NCBI RefSeq assembly: GCF_029968035.1
Contig: NZ_JASCIQ010000042.1
Location: forward strand, 1 to 64,000
Direction of reading: 5' to 3'
Length of the DNA: 64,000 bases
Source of the DNA: Streptomyces cavernicola
GTDB taxonomy: Bacteria > Actinomycetota > Actinomycetes > Streptomycetales > Streptomycetaceae
Shown: positions 9,064 through 17,330 of the stretch, piece after piece
How positions within the stretch are numbered: position 1 is the first letter of the stretch
Layout: each line of letters opens with the position of its first letter
Notes under the pieces: model-generated
What the model saw: only the letters and a program-made list of their open reading frames with translations
What the model was told of the DNA's origin: nothing
Databases searched by the model: none
Program-made: the position numbers and the translations under genes

Positions 9064-10101
9064 TCAGTCCTTCCACAGGGTCGAGCGGTTCTTGCCGTCG
9101 GCCTTGCTGGTGAAGCCCGCCGTCACACCGGCGTCGTTGATGCCGTAGACCCCGGAGTCGCCCTCTCCGCCGGGCAGGTGGGTGACCGTGCCGTCGGCGC
9201 TCCAGGTGACCGCCTTCTTCTTGCCGGCGGCGTCGACGGAGAAGCCGATCACGGTGCCCGCGTCGTTCACGCCGAACGCGTTGGCCGAGGCGTCGCCCGG
9301 CAGCGGCTTCAACTCGGTGACCTCGCCGTTCGGGCTCCAGCGCAGCGCGTGCCAGGTCCCGCCGGCGGAGGAGTTGCCGACGACGATGCCGGTGTCGCTG
9401 GCCGAGATCGCCTGGGCGTTGGTGTGGCCTTCGGGGGCGTTGAGCGGGGTGACCTGTCCGGCGCTGTTCCACGTCACTGCGCGGCTGACGCCCGCCGCGT
9501 CCTTGGAGTAGCCGGCGACCGTGCCGCGGTTGGTGATCCAGGCGGCGCCCGAGGCCTTGTCGCCCGGCAGCGCGGGGAGCAGGGTCAGCTTGTTGTCCGC
9601 GTTCCACTTGACGGCCTTGTACACGCCGTCGGCGCCGGTCGCGAAGCCGACGGCGGTGCCGTCGTCGTTGACGGCGTACGCCCGGGAGGTGGTGGCTCCG
9701 TCGGGCAGGGGCAGTTCGGTGACGGCGCCGGAGCGGTTCCACTTCACCGGCTGCTCGTCGACGCCGTGCTTGTTGTACGACGTGCCCACGAGGGCGGTGC
9801 CCTTGTCGTTGACGGTGTACGCGACGCTGTTGCTGTCGCCGGGCAGCACGCCGAAGTCCTTGGCGCGGCCCTGGGCGTCCCAGAGCACGGCGCGGTTCGG
9901 GCCGCCCGCGCTGGCGTTGGAGTAGCCGACGACCAGGCCGCCGTCGTTCACGTCGAAGGCGAGGCTGTTGTCGCCGCCGGGCAGCACGCCGAGGTCGGTG
10001 CCTGCGGTCTGCTCCGCACCGGTGGCGGCGGTGGCCGTACCGGCGGTCATGGCCGCCGCGACGGCTATGGCCGCGATGCTCAGGGCAGATCGGGTCTTCA
10101 T
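9064..10101 (-). CDS. secreted HAF-repeat protein (copy 1)
   Basis: A 345-aa protein with a clear Sec signal peptide: 'MKTRSALSIAAIAVAAAM' followed by cleavage near 'ATAATGAEQ'. About seven HAF repeats follow, with recurring 'DLGVLPGGDNSLAFDVNDGG' type units (glycine-aspartate turns, 'VVGYS', 'RAVLW'). It is a tandem paralogue of the gene immediately downstream. HAF proteins are common in actinomycete secretomes but not a standard part of type II polyketide clusters. A direct role in biosynthesis cannot be inferred. Confidence 0.82.
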   Translation of the reverse strand: MKTRSALSIAAIAVAAAMTAGTATAATGAEQTAGTDLGVLPGGDNSLAFDVNDGGLVVGYSNASAGGPNRAVLWDAQGRAKDFGVLPGDSNSVAYTVNDKGTALVGTSYNKHGVDEQPVKWNRSGAVTELPLPDGATTSRAYAVNDDGTAVGFATGADGVYKAVKWNADNKLTLLPALPGDKASGAAWITNRGTVAGYSKDAAGVSRAVTWNSAGQVTPLNAPEGHTNAQAISASDTGIVVGNSSAGGTWHALRWSPNGEVTELKPLPGDASANAFGVNDAGTVIGFSVDAAGKKKAVTWSADGTVTHLPGGEGDSGVYGINDAGVTAGFTSKADGKNRSTLWKD

Positions 10102-10291
10102 GTCGTTCCTCTCATGGGGCAGGGAGTTGGGCGCAGGCGTGGGGCCTGCAGTGCGGGTGTGCGCCGTGGCGCGGGCGTCGGTGCCGCGTGGTGGGGGCCG
10201 GAGACGCGATGGGCGTCCGGGGCACGCGGTGGGGGCGCAGGCGACGTGGGGCGTCGGGGGCGCACGGGGAGGGGCGCGGTGGGTGTTCCGG

Positions 10292-11350
10292 TCAGCGGCG
10301 CGCGGCGCGCGGCTGCAGGCCGAAGACTTCGGCGAGCAGCTCGTAGCAGCGCATCCGCGCCTTGTGGTCGTGGATCGAGTTGATGACGATCACCTCGTCG
10401 ACGCCGAGGGTGTCGGCCAGTTCGCTGATGCGGGCGTGGACCTGCTCGGGCGTGCCGACGGCGTTGCGGACGTAGGGGTCGTGGCCCTCGTGGCCCGGTC
10501 CGGGGTCGGGGGCGAGCGCGACGTCCTCACCCAGCTCCTCGATGGCCTGCCGCGGCGAGGGCACCGGTCCCATGACGCCGCGTTCCATGCGGTGCCGGAA
10601 CAGCCGGTGGCCGGAGAACAGCGCGTTGGCCTCCTCCTGCGTCTCCGCGCAGTACACGCCGATGCCGAGAATGGCGCGCGGCTTCCCGGCCGGCTCCCCC
10701 GGAGCGGTGTGCGCGACGAACTCCTCGTGGTAGCGGCGTACCGCTTCGACGGTCTGGTCGGGTCCGAGGAAGTGCGCGTAGGCGTACGGGAGTCCGAGCC
10801 GCGCCGTGGCCACCGCGCTCGACGTGCTCGCGCCGAGAACCCACAGGTCGGGGCGGCCGGGCGTCTCGGGCGAGGGACGCAGCCCGGCGTAGGTGTGGCC
10901 CGCGGGGAATTCGTCGCCGCCGAGGAACGCCCGCAGCTCCTGGACTTTGTCCAGGAAGTCGTGCGTGGCGGTGGGGTCGGCCGCGTCCCGGCGCAGCGCG
11001 CGTACGGCGGGTTCCCGGGACAGATGTGCACGGCCCAGGCCCAGGTCGACACGGTCCGGGTAGAGGGCGTGCAGCACCCGGAAGGTCTCGGCCACCTTGA
11101 ACGGGCTGTAGTACGGCAGCAGTACGCCGCCGGAGCCGACCCGGATGCCGGTGGTCCGTGCCAGGATCTGGCCGACCATGATCTCGGGTGCCGGTCCGGC
11201 CTGGAACGGGGAGGCGTGGTGCTCGGCGACCCAGTACCGGTGATAGCCGAGCCGGTCCGCGAGGGTGGCCAATTCCAGGGTGTTCTCCAACGCCTCGGCG
11301 GGGGTGGACCCTTCGGGCACCGGTGACTGGTCGATTACCGACAGATGCAT
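10292..11350 (-). CDS. LLM-class flavin-dependent monooxygenase
   Basis: A 352-aa luciferase-like TIM-barrel protein. The N-terminus 'MHLSVIDQSPVPEGS' and 'YHRYWVAEHHASPFQAGPAPEI' (WxAEHH) are characteristic of the bacterial luciferase-like group that uses FMNH2 or F420H2. ATG at 11350 has AAGGAG 8 bases upstream. It precedes a PPOX-fold gene that may be F420-linked. In aromatic clusters such enzymes hydroxylate or oxidatively modify the polyketide; the substrate here is unknown. The preceding 190 bp up to the HAF gene is a low-complexity G-rich stretch with no gene. Confidence 0.85.
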   Translation of the reverse strand: MHLSVIDQSPVPEGSTPAEALENTLELATLADRLGYHRYWVAEHHASPFQAGPAPEIMVGQILARTTGIRVGSGGVLLPYYSPFKVAETFRVLHALYPDRVDLGLGRAHLSREPAVRALRRDAADPTATHDFLDKVQELRAFLGGDEFPAGHTYAGLRPSPETPGRPDLWVLGASTSSAVATARLGLPYAYAHFLGPDQTVEAVRRYHEEFVAHTAPGEPAGKPRAILGIGVYCAETQEEANALFSGHRLFRHRMERGVMGPVPSPRQAIEELGEDVALAPDPGPGHEGHDPYVRNAVGTPEQVHARISELADTLGVDEVIVINSIHDHKARMRCYELLAEVFGLQPRAARR

Positions 11351-11399
11351 GCGCGTATCTCCTTCAGCTCCTGCTCCCGGGGCCCGGCGCCGGGCGGTG

Positions 11400-11798
11400 T
11401 CATGCGGCGTCGGCCACGTCACGGGCTTGCGTCTTGGGGTGCTCCGGGTCGAGGCCGAGGGTGAGGATCCGGGTCGGGTGGATCCGGATGATGGCGTCGT
11501 TGCTTCCCGTGGGACCGGAGATCGCCTCGGCGCGGCCGCGGATCTCCACGCAGCGCACCTGCCACGGGTCGGTGGAGGGGATGTCGTCGACCACCAGGCT
11601 GACCCGGGGGTTGGCCGTGACGTTGCGGAACTTCTGGGTGGTGCCCATGGTGTGGCCGGCGATGTCGATGGTGCCGGTCCTGGTGTTGACCGTGAAGGCG
11701 ACCGGACGGTTCTGCACCTGCCCCTTGGGGCTGACGGTGGCGAGCCTGCCCAGCGGCTGCTCGCGCAGATAGGCACGTTCGAGTTCGGTGAAGGGCAT
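11400..11798 (-). CDS. PPOX-class (split-barrel) F420/FMN-dependent oxidoreductase
   Basis: A 132-aa protein of the pyridoxamine-5'-phosphate-oxidase-like split-barrel family: 'LREQPLGRLATVSPKGQVQNRPVAF', ending its fold with 'RVCVEIRGRAEAI' (recognisable blocks GRLATVSPKG, VSLVVDD and EIRGRAEAI). The size matches the PPOX F420-dependent subfamily. Such enzymes reduce quinones or enones or carry F420. It lies between the luciferase-like enzyme and the N-methyltransferase in the same minus-strand run. Role in the pathway is inferred only from position. Confidence 0.8.
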   Translation of the reverse strand: MPFTELERAYLREQPLGRLATVSPKGQVQNRPVAFTVNTRTGTIDIAGHTMGTTQKFRNVTANPRVSLVVDDIPSTDPWQVRCVEIRGRAEAISGPTGSNDAIIRIHPTRILTLGLDPEHPKTQARDVADAA

Positions 11799-11820
11799 TA
11801 CTCGCTCCCTGTGCTGGGTG

Positions 11821-12531
11821 TCAGACCGCGGTGCCGACGAAGTAGCCGGGCCTCGGCCCGGTGGGCTCGGCGTAGTCGACCTTGAGGCCCGCCTGGCTGA
11901 AGGCCGCCTCGTACTGGTCGGGGGTGAACAGTGTGAGTTCGTCGATCTCGCTGCGGTGCTGCACGCCCTCGCTGTCGGCGAGTACGTAGTGGAGTTCCAT
12001 CCGGGCCACGTCGCCGACCCGCGTGGAGTGCGAGACGCGCGTGATGGTGCGCCCGCCCTGGGTGAGGGCATGGCCGGAGACGTGCTTGTCGAGGAAGGTC
12101 TCCGGGAAGTACCAGGGCTCGATCACCAGGACGCCGCCGGGGTTCAGGTGCCGGGCGAAGGTGGCGAGGGCGGCGTTCAGGTCGTCGGCGGTACGCAGGT
12201 AGCCGATGGAGCTGAACATGCACACGATCGCGTCGAAGCTGTTGTCCAGCCGGAACTGCCGCATGTCACCGCGGTGCAGCACGGTGCCGGGCAGCCGCTG
12301 GGCCGCCACCTGAAGCATGTGCTCGGACAGGTCCACGCCCTCGACCCGCCCGAAGTGTCCGGCGAAGGCCTCCAGGTGGATGCCGGTGCCGCACGCCACG
12401 TCGAGCAGGCTGTCGGCGTCCGGCTTCCGCTGTCGGATCAGCTCGGCCACCTCGCGCGCTTCGGCCGGGTAGTCCTTCCTGTCCTGGTAGAGCAGGTCGT
12501 ACATTTCGGCGGCGCTGTTGTTCTCGTACAT
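11821..12531 (-). CDS. dTDP-aminosugar N,N-dimethyltransferase (SpnS/DesVI family)
   Basis: A 236-aa SAM-dependent methyltransferase. The SAM motif I 'LLDVACGTGIHLEAF' (near residue 45), 'LHRGDMRQF', 'MFSSIGYL' and 'VIEPWYFPETF' closely follow the deoxysugar N,N-dimethyltransferases DesVI, TylM1 and SpnS as I remember them. It should methylate the amino group of the dTDP-sugar twice before transfer. Because the locus also carries a SpnQ-type 3-dehydrase and a SpnR-type 4-aminotransferase, the likely substrate is the 4-amino-2,3,4,6-tetradeoxy sugar, giving dTDP-forosamine. Confidence 0.9.
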   Translation of the reverse strand: MYENNSAAEMYDLLYQDRKDYPAEAREVAELIRQRKPDADSLLDVACGTGIHLEAFAGHFGRVEGVDLSEHMLQVAAQRLPGTVLHRGDMRQFRLDNSFDAIVCMFSSIGYLRTADDLNAALATFARHLNPGGVLVIEPWYFPETFLDKHVSGHALTQGGRTITRVSHSTRVGDVARMELHYVLADSEGVQHRSEIDELTLFTPDQYEAAFSQAGLKVDYAEPTGPRPGYFVGTAV

Positions 12532-12675
12532 GAGCCATCCCAGTTCGTCGCGTTCGGTTCGCCGGGCGGGCTGCGCCGCGGCCGGTCCGTGCTGAGCAGG
12601 GCCTATCGTCGGGACCTCGCCTAGAAGTGCGCTCGACGTCCGTTCGACGTCTCGCGGCGGCTGCCGGCGCTGTGT

Positions 12676-13140
12676 TCAGGCGGGCAGGCCGTCCGCTTCC
12701 AGGTGACGCCGGCTCACCAGCCAGCGGCCGTCTCGGCGCACCAGCTCGTCGCGGCAGAGCATGTGTCCGCGGATCTTCAGGGAGCCGCCCTGGGGAGTGG
12801 CCATGGCCAGGGCGTAGTAGCGGGTGTGCAGGCTGCCGTCCGGCTGCTCCTGGACGTCGACCATGCCGAACCAGTGCCGGAAGTCGACCGGTCCTTGTCC
12901 GTGGATGTGCTTCAGACCGCCGTTGAGGCTCTCCAGGATGGCGGCTCGGCCGACGTCCGGCTCCTCCTGCATGTTCGTGCCGAACACGGCGTCCTCGGTG
13001 AACGTCTGCGACCACGCCACCGGGTCGATGTCGCTGCCGTCGAGGAGACTCATCTGGCGGGCGTAGAAGGCCTGTACCTCGGCGTAGAGCTCCGCGGAGA
13101 CGTACGGCGCCTCGGCCGGGCGGGCAGCGGTCGTCGTCAT
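12676..13140 (-). CDS. NTF2/SnoaL-like protein (ActVI-ORFA type)
   Basis: A 154-aa single-domain cone-shaped alpha+beta protein: 'ELYAEVQAFYARQMSLLD', 'WSQTFTEDAVFGTN', 'DFRHWFGM' and 'RRDGRWLVSRRHLEAD'. The FYARQM...LD...W..TFTEDAVF pattern is shared with the proteins at 16644 and 63206 and recalls ActVI-ORFA of the actinorhodin cluster, which lies beside the pyran-ring reductases. A role assisting pyran formation or dehydration is an inference. AGAGGA precedes the ATG at 13140. Confidence 0.75.
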   Translation of the reverse strand: MTTTAARPAEAPYVSAELYAEVQAFYARQMSLLDGSDIDPVAWSQTFTEDAVFGTNMQEEPDVGRAAILESLNGGLKHIHGQGPVDFRHWFGMVDVQEQPDGSLHTRYYALAMATPQGGSLKIRGHMLCRDELVRRDGRWLVSRRHLEADGLPA

Positions 13141-13203
13141 GCTGGTCCTCTCTGGTGCGGGCCGGAGCGCGAGATGTCTCACCGCGACTGCCGGCGCGAT
13201 TGG

Positions 13204-13293
13204 GCACGGGGCGTACGGGCAAGGGGCGTACGGACATGGGGCTACGGGCACGGACGTACGGCTGACGCGGTACGTCATGGCGCGGTACGTCAT
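13204..13293. repeat. imperfect G-rich direct repeats in a 314-bp gap
   Basis: The gap 13141-13454 has no convincing gene. It holds about four imperfect copies of a GGGGCGTACGG unit (13208-13260) followed by two copies of CGCGGTACGTCATG (13266-13293). These may be replication-slippage repeats or a leader element before the SnoaL-like gene. No regulatory role is shown. Confidence 0.5.
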
Positions 13294-13454
13294 GCGGTGT
13301 CGGGCACGGGGGCGTTCGACCCCGGGGCGAACGCCCCTTGTGCGGGGCGGTGTTGACCGCACTCGGCGGCCCCGTCCGCGCACCCCCTTGTTCCCGGGCA
13401 CCGTCTCCCGGGGCGGGTGGCCGACGTGGCCGCCGAGTGCGGACGGGCCGGGAG

Positions 13455-14369
13455 TCAGTCCACGAGCAGGACGATCTTTCCGCGGCCGTGGCCGGTCTCG
13501 ATCTCGCGGTGCGCGTCGGCGGCCTGCGCCAGCGGGTACGCCGCGCGGAGGTGAATCCTGATCAGGCCCTCGGCATAGAGCGCGGTGAGCTCGGCGAGCT
13601 GCTCCGCGGAGCGGTGCGGCTTCAGCAGCGGGATGCCGAGTTCCGACGCGACGTCGTCGTCGATCATGGTGCGGATGCGGCTCTTGTCCTTCACCACCTC
13701 GGCCGAGGCGCGCAGGGCTTCCTCGCCCACGTTGTCCATCGCCGCATCGACGCCCTGCGGGGCCACGGCACGGATCCGCTCGGCCAGGCCCTCTCCGTAG
13801 GTCACCGGGATCACGCCGAGCGAGCGCAGGTAGTCGTGGTTGGCCTCGCTCGCGGTGCCGATCACCGTGGTGGCTCCCCAGGCCTTGGCGAGCTGCACGG
13901 AGAACGTGCCGAGCGCACCGGCCGCGGCGTTGATCAGCACGGTGTCGCCCGAGCCGACGCCCATCTGCCGCAGGCACATGGCGGCGCCCTGACCGTTGCC
14001 GGTGAAGCCGCCGGCGACGTCCCAGGGCATGTTCGCGGGCTTGGGCACGACCTGGCCGACGGGCGCGACGACGTACTCGGCGTAACTCCTGGTCGTGGTG
14101 TAGCCGAGCACCTCGTCGCCCACCGCGAAGCCGTCGACGCCCGCACCGACCTGGTCGACGACGCCCGAGAACTCGTTGCCCGGGATCACCGGAAAGGTCA
14201 TGTCGACGGTGGGCGGCGCCCAGCCCCGGCGGATGCGGGTGTCGAAGTGCTGGACGCCGGCGGCCCGAACCCGCACCCGGACCGTGCCGGCACCGGCCTC
14301 GGGCGCCGGCACCTCGGTCAGGGACAGGACTTCCGGGCCTCCGAAGGACGTAAGGGCCGCAGCCTTCAT
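13455..14369 (-). CDS. zinc-independent MDR enoyl/quinone reductase (ActVI-ORF2-like)
   Basis: A 304-aa NADPH-dependent medium-chain dehydrogenase/reductase. The GroES-like domain starts 'MKAAALTSFGGPEVL' with 'IPGNEFSGVV'. The Rossmann part carries 'VLINAAAGALGTFSVQLAK' around residue 150, the quinone-oxidoreductase pattern, and no catalytic zinc cysteines. ActVI-ORF2, the enoyl reductase that sets C-15 in actinorhodin, is a family member of the same layout. With the neighbouring ActVI-ORF1-like reductase, a role in reducing the dihydropyran is the best guess. The start at ATG 14369 gives the normal N-terminus; an in-frame GTG at 14378 is possible. Confidence 0.78.
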   Translation of the reverse strand: MKAAALTSFGGPEVLSLTEVPAPEAGAGTVRVRVRAAGVQHFDTRIRRGWAPPTVDMTFPVIPGNEFSGVVDQVGAGVDGFAVGDEVLGYTTTRSYAEYVVAPVGQVVPKPANMPWDVAGGFTGNGQGAAMCLRQMGVGSGDTVLINAAAGALGTFSVQLAKAWGATTVIGTASEANHDYLRSLGVIPVTYGEGLAERIRAVAPQGVDAAMDNVGEEALRASAEVVKDKSRIRTMIDDDVASELGIPLLKPHRSAEQLAELTALYAEGLIRIHLRAAYPLAQAADAHREIETGHGRGKIVLLVD

Positions 14370-14561
14370 GGCAATCACCGCATTCTCGCTTGGTTGCTTG
14401 CCGGGGGTCGGGCACCGCGTCTGCCGACGCCGCCGGTTGGACGAAGGGTCGGTGAGCCGTCTCGAAACGACCTCAAGACCGGCTCAACGACGGTTGCCGC
14501 CCACCGGAGTTGCCGCCGCCGAGGGCTGCGCCCCCGACCCCCTGGTCGGGGCTGAACGCGC

Positions 14562-15542
14562 TCAACTTCGAACTTCGGACGGGCTGTCGGGGTTCCGGCC
14601 GTCAGCGTTGGACACCTCCGCGAGCGTTCTGAGGATCGCCGTCTGCTTCGTGTCGCGCTCCCGCACCAGCTCCTCGTACGACTTGTCTCCGTACGCCTCG
14701 TCCGCCTGGGCGATCAGCAGCTGGATCGTCTCGTCGTCCATGGGAGGCCGGCCGAGCAGTTCCCAGCCCTGCTCGAGGCCCGCGCCGAGCGTGGTCAGCC
14801 ACTTGCGCAAGCCGCCCTGGCCGCCGCCCAGATGGAAAGCGAGGAACGGGCCGACGGTGGCCCAGCGCAGCCCGACCGAGTGGGTCACGACCCGGTCCAG
14901 CTCCTCCAGCGTCACCACGCCTTCCCGCACCAGGTGCACGGACTCGCGCAGCAGCGCGGACTGCAGCCGGTTCGCGGCGAAGGCCAGGATCGGCTTGTGC
15001 AGCACCACCGGCTCGCGGCCCACCGACGAGAGGAAGGCGACGGCCTCCTCGATCGCCTCCGGTGCCGTCCGCTCACCGCCGACGACCTCCACGAGCGGCA
15101 CGACGTGCGGGGGGTTGAAGGGGTGGGCGACGACCAGGCGGCTGGAGTCCGCCATCCGCGCGCCCATGTCGTCGGGGTTCAGAGTCGACGTGGACGACAG
15201 GATCAGCGCCTCGGCCGGGGCCGCCTTGCCGATCGCCTCGAAGAGCTCCTGCTTCAACTCCAAGTTCTCCGGCGCGTTCTCGACGACGATGTCGGCGTCC
15301 GCCACCGCCCGCTCGAGGTCCGGCTCGAACTCCAGGCGCCCGGCGAAGGTCGACGGGTCCTCGGTGCCCTCGGGCAGATGGGGCGCGAAGAGTTCGAGGG
15401 CCTCCTCGACGATGCGCGGGGCCTCGGCCCTGCGACTGTTGACCCGCACCCGCAACCCATACCCGAGGAACAGGGCGATCCAGCCGAGGCCGATCGTGCC
15501 CGCGCCGACGACCGTGACGGTCGGCTGTCGTGTGCCGGTCAT
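14562..15542 (-). CDS. 3-hydroxyacyl-CoA dehydrogenase-like reductase (ActVI-ORF1 type)
   Basis: A 326-aa NAD(P)-binding protein. The Rossmann motif 'VVGAGTIGLGWIALF' is at the N-terminus, then 'VVENAPENLELKQELF', 'LSSTSTLNPD', 'VVAHPFNPPHVVPLVEVV' and 'FAANRLQSALLRESVHLV'. This order and wording match the 3-hydroxyacyl-CoA-dehydrogenase-like C-3 ketoreductase ActVI-ORF1 that fixes pyran-ring stereochemistry in actinorhodin; carnitine dehydrogenases are the other relatives. Its ATG overlaps the stop of the upstream luciferase-like gene (ATGA), implying translational coupling. It is the strongest single marker here for a benzoisochromanequinone-type product. Confidence 0.87.
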   Translation of the reverse strand: MTGTRQPTVTVVGAGTIGLGWIALFLGYGLRVRVNSRRAEAPRIVEEALELFAPHLPEGTEDPSTFAGRLEFEPDLERAVADADIVVENAPENLELKQELFEAIGKAAPAEALILSSTSTLNPDDMGARMADSSRLVVAHPFNPPHVVPLVEVVGGERTAPEAIEEAVAFLSSVGREPVVLHKPILAFAANRLQSALLRESVHLVREGVVTLEELDRVVTHSVGLRWATVGPFLAFHLGGGQGGLRKWLTTLGAGLEQGWELLGRPPMDDETIQLLIAQADEAYGDKSYEELVRERDTKQTAILRTLAEVSNADGRNPDSPSEVRS

Positions 15543-16609
15543 ACGCGGCCTCCCTTGAGCTTCGGAATGACGTCCTCGGCCATCAGCCGCATCGTGGTCT
15601 CGGCGTCCTTGAAGGAAAGATGCCCGGAGTGCACGCTCAGGCTGACGCTGATGTCGTCGCCGAACCAGTCGGCGATCTGCTCCAGTTGGGCGCGCACCTG
15701 ATCGGGAGCGCCGATGAGCAGCTTCTTCTGCTCCATCTTGGAGTCGAAGTGGGACTGCTTGGTCGCCGCCACGAGCCTCTCGTAGCCCGGGTAGGCCTCG
15801 GAGCGGGTGGTCTCCCAGGAGGCGACGGCGGCCGCGATCGCGGCGGTGTTGCGGTCGTCGTCCAGGCGGCCCTTGGCGCGCGCCGCGTCGCCGTCATGCG
15901 CGACCACGCACGGGTAGCTGAAGTGGATGCGCTCCGTGCCCGGTTCGCGGCCGGAGGCCGCCCACTCCGCGCGGTACACGGCCAGCCGGCTCTGCAGCTC
16001 CTCGGTGGACATCACGTTCGGCACGGTCTGCAGGTGGTGGCCGTTGCGCCCGGCCTCGGCGCAGGACTCGGCGCTGCGCGCGGTGGTCACGAACACCGGC
16101 GGGTGCGGCTGCTGCACCGGGCGCGGCAGCAGCGTCACCGGACCGAACTGGTGGAAGCGGCCCTCGAAGACGACGTTCTCCTCGCTCCACAGCCGCTTGA
16201 TGGCCTCGGTGCCCTCGACGAAGCGGTCCTTGGACTCATCCATCGGAATACCGAACGCCTTGAACTCGTCCGGCAGGAAGGCCCGCCCGAAGGCCGCGTC
16301 CAGGCGGCCGCCGGAGATGTTGTCCAGCATGGCCAGCTTGCCCGCGAGCTTCACCGGGTGCTGGAAGGCGGGGATGGTGGCGCTGGTGCCCAGGCGGATG
16401 CGCTTGGTACGCCCGGCCGCTGCGGCCAGGAACGTCGTCGGGTCGGGGCTGTAGCCGCCGTACGGGAAGAAGTAGTGCTCGACCATCTTCACGTGGTCGT
16501 AGCCGAGTTCCTCCGCGAGGTCGACCAGGCGCAGGGCCTCGTCGAAGTACTCCGGGGCCGGCTTGTCCGCGGGGCCCACGGTGGGAAAGAAGACGATTCC
16601 GAATTTCAC
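15539..16609 (-). CDS. second LLM-class flavin-dependent oxidoreductase
   Basis: A 356-aa luciferase-like TIM-barrel enzyme: 'MKFGIVFFPTVGPADK', 'DHVKMVEHYFFPYGGYSPDP', 'AMLDNISGGRLDAAFGRAF' and 'LLPRPVQQPHPPVFV'. It belongs to a different branch from the enzyme at 10292: it has the 'NISGGR...GRG/A' FMN-binding pattern of alkanal-type monooxygenases. It is translationally coupled to the ActVI-ORF1-like reductase downstream. Probable role: hydroxylation or epoxidation of the polyketide using FMNH2 supplied by a reductase such as the one at 23353. Confidence 0.85.
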   Translation of the reverse strand: MKFGIVFFPTVGPADKPAPEYFDEALRLVDLAEELGYDHVKMVEHYFFPYGGYSPDPTTFLAAAAGRTKRIRLGTSATIPAFQHPVKLAGKLAMLDNISGGRLDAAFGRAFLPDEFKAFGIPMDESKDRFVEGTEAIKRLWSEENVVFEGRFHQFGPVTLLPRPVQQPHPPVFVTTARSAESCAEAGRNGHHLQTVPNVMSTEELQSRLAVYRAEWAASGREPGTERIHFSYPCVVAHDGDAARAKGRLDDDRNTAAIAAAVASWETTRSEAYPGYERLVAATKQSHFDSKMEQKKLLIGAPDQVRAQLEQIADWFGDDISVSLSVHSGHLSFKDAETTMRLMAEDVIPKLKGGRV

Positions 16610-16643
16610 AGTGCCTCCCTGGCTGGGCCTGTCCGGGCCCGGG

Positions 16644-17114
16644 TCAGTCGCGGTTGGAGCCGTCGTGGTGGAGTTCGCGGCGGGCGACCTGCCAGCCGCC
16701 GTCGACGGGCACCAGGTGGTCGTTGCACACGACGCTGGCGAAGATGTCGAGACTGCCGCCGCGGGGGGTGCGCATGGCCAGGGCGTAGGCGCGGGTGCGC
16801 AGGGTGCCGTCCGCCTGCGGGTGGACCTGCAGCATGGCCAGCCAGTGCCGGAAGTCGATCTCGGCCTCGTCGAGCCGCTGCTTGCGGGCCCGGGAGGACT
16901 CGCGGATCGCGTCGCGGCCGCGCAGCGGCTCGTCGAGCCGGCTCGCCTCCTGGAACACCGCGTCCTCGGTGAAGGTGGCGGACCAGTCGTCGGGCCTGCC
17001 GTCGTCCAACAGCCCCATCTGACGGGCGTAGAACTGCTGCACGCGCGTGTACAGCTCCGCAGAGACCGGGGAGTCCGACTCCGTGAGGGAGCCGATGGGT
17101 GTCGAGTCGATCAT
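16644..17114 (-). CDS. NTF2/SnoaL-like protein (paralogue)
   Basis: A 156-aa NTF2-fold protein paralogous to 12676-13140: 'ELYTRVQQFYARQMGLLDDG', 'WSATFTEDAVFQEA', 'DFRHWLAML' and 'VDGGWQVARRELHHD'. It is the first gene of the leftward run. The ATG at 17114 has AAGGCGG upstream and lies in a 216-bp divergent promoter region shared with rmlA. Possible roles are the same as for its paralogue (pyran formation, dehydration or hydroxylase partner). Confidence 0.75.
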   Translation of the reverse strand: MIDSTPIGSLTESDSPVSAELYTRVQQFYARQMGLLDDGRPDDWSATFTEDAVFQEASRLDEPLRGRDAIRESSRARKQRLDEAEIDFRHWLAMLQVHPQADGTLRTRAYALAMRTPRGGSLDIFASVVCNDHLVPVDGGWQVARRELHHDGSNRD

Positions 17115-17330
17115 CCGAACCGCCTTTGCTGAGTGTGCCGACTGGCCGGCTTCCGTACGTGCGGGCAGTCCGGCTCACACTGGTGGCACGGGATCCAGGG
17201 CAGCTGGAAGGGTGCTCAACACCGGGGAAGTCAGGCTGTCTTCCAGATGTGCTCGACCGGCGCCCCTCAGCCTCGACGGACCGAGGCCGCTCACGGCCTT
17301 CAGGCCGAACCGGACATGAGGTGACCGTTG

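Noticed and set aside
11821..12531. Reading the aminosugar as D-angolosamine or desosamine because the methyltransferase resembles DesVI
   Set aside because: A C-3 dehydrase with the diagnostic His and a SpnR-like aminotransferase are present. These fit forosamine, in which the amino group is at C-4. A 3-amino sugar would not need the 3-dehydrase.
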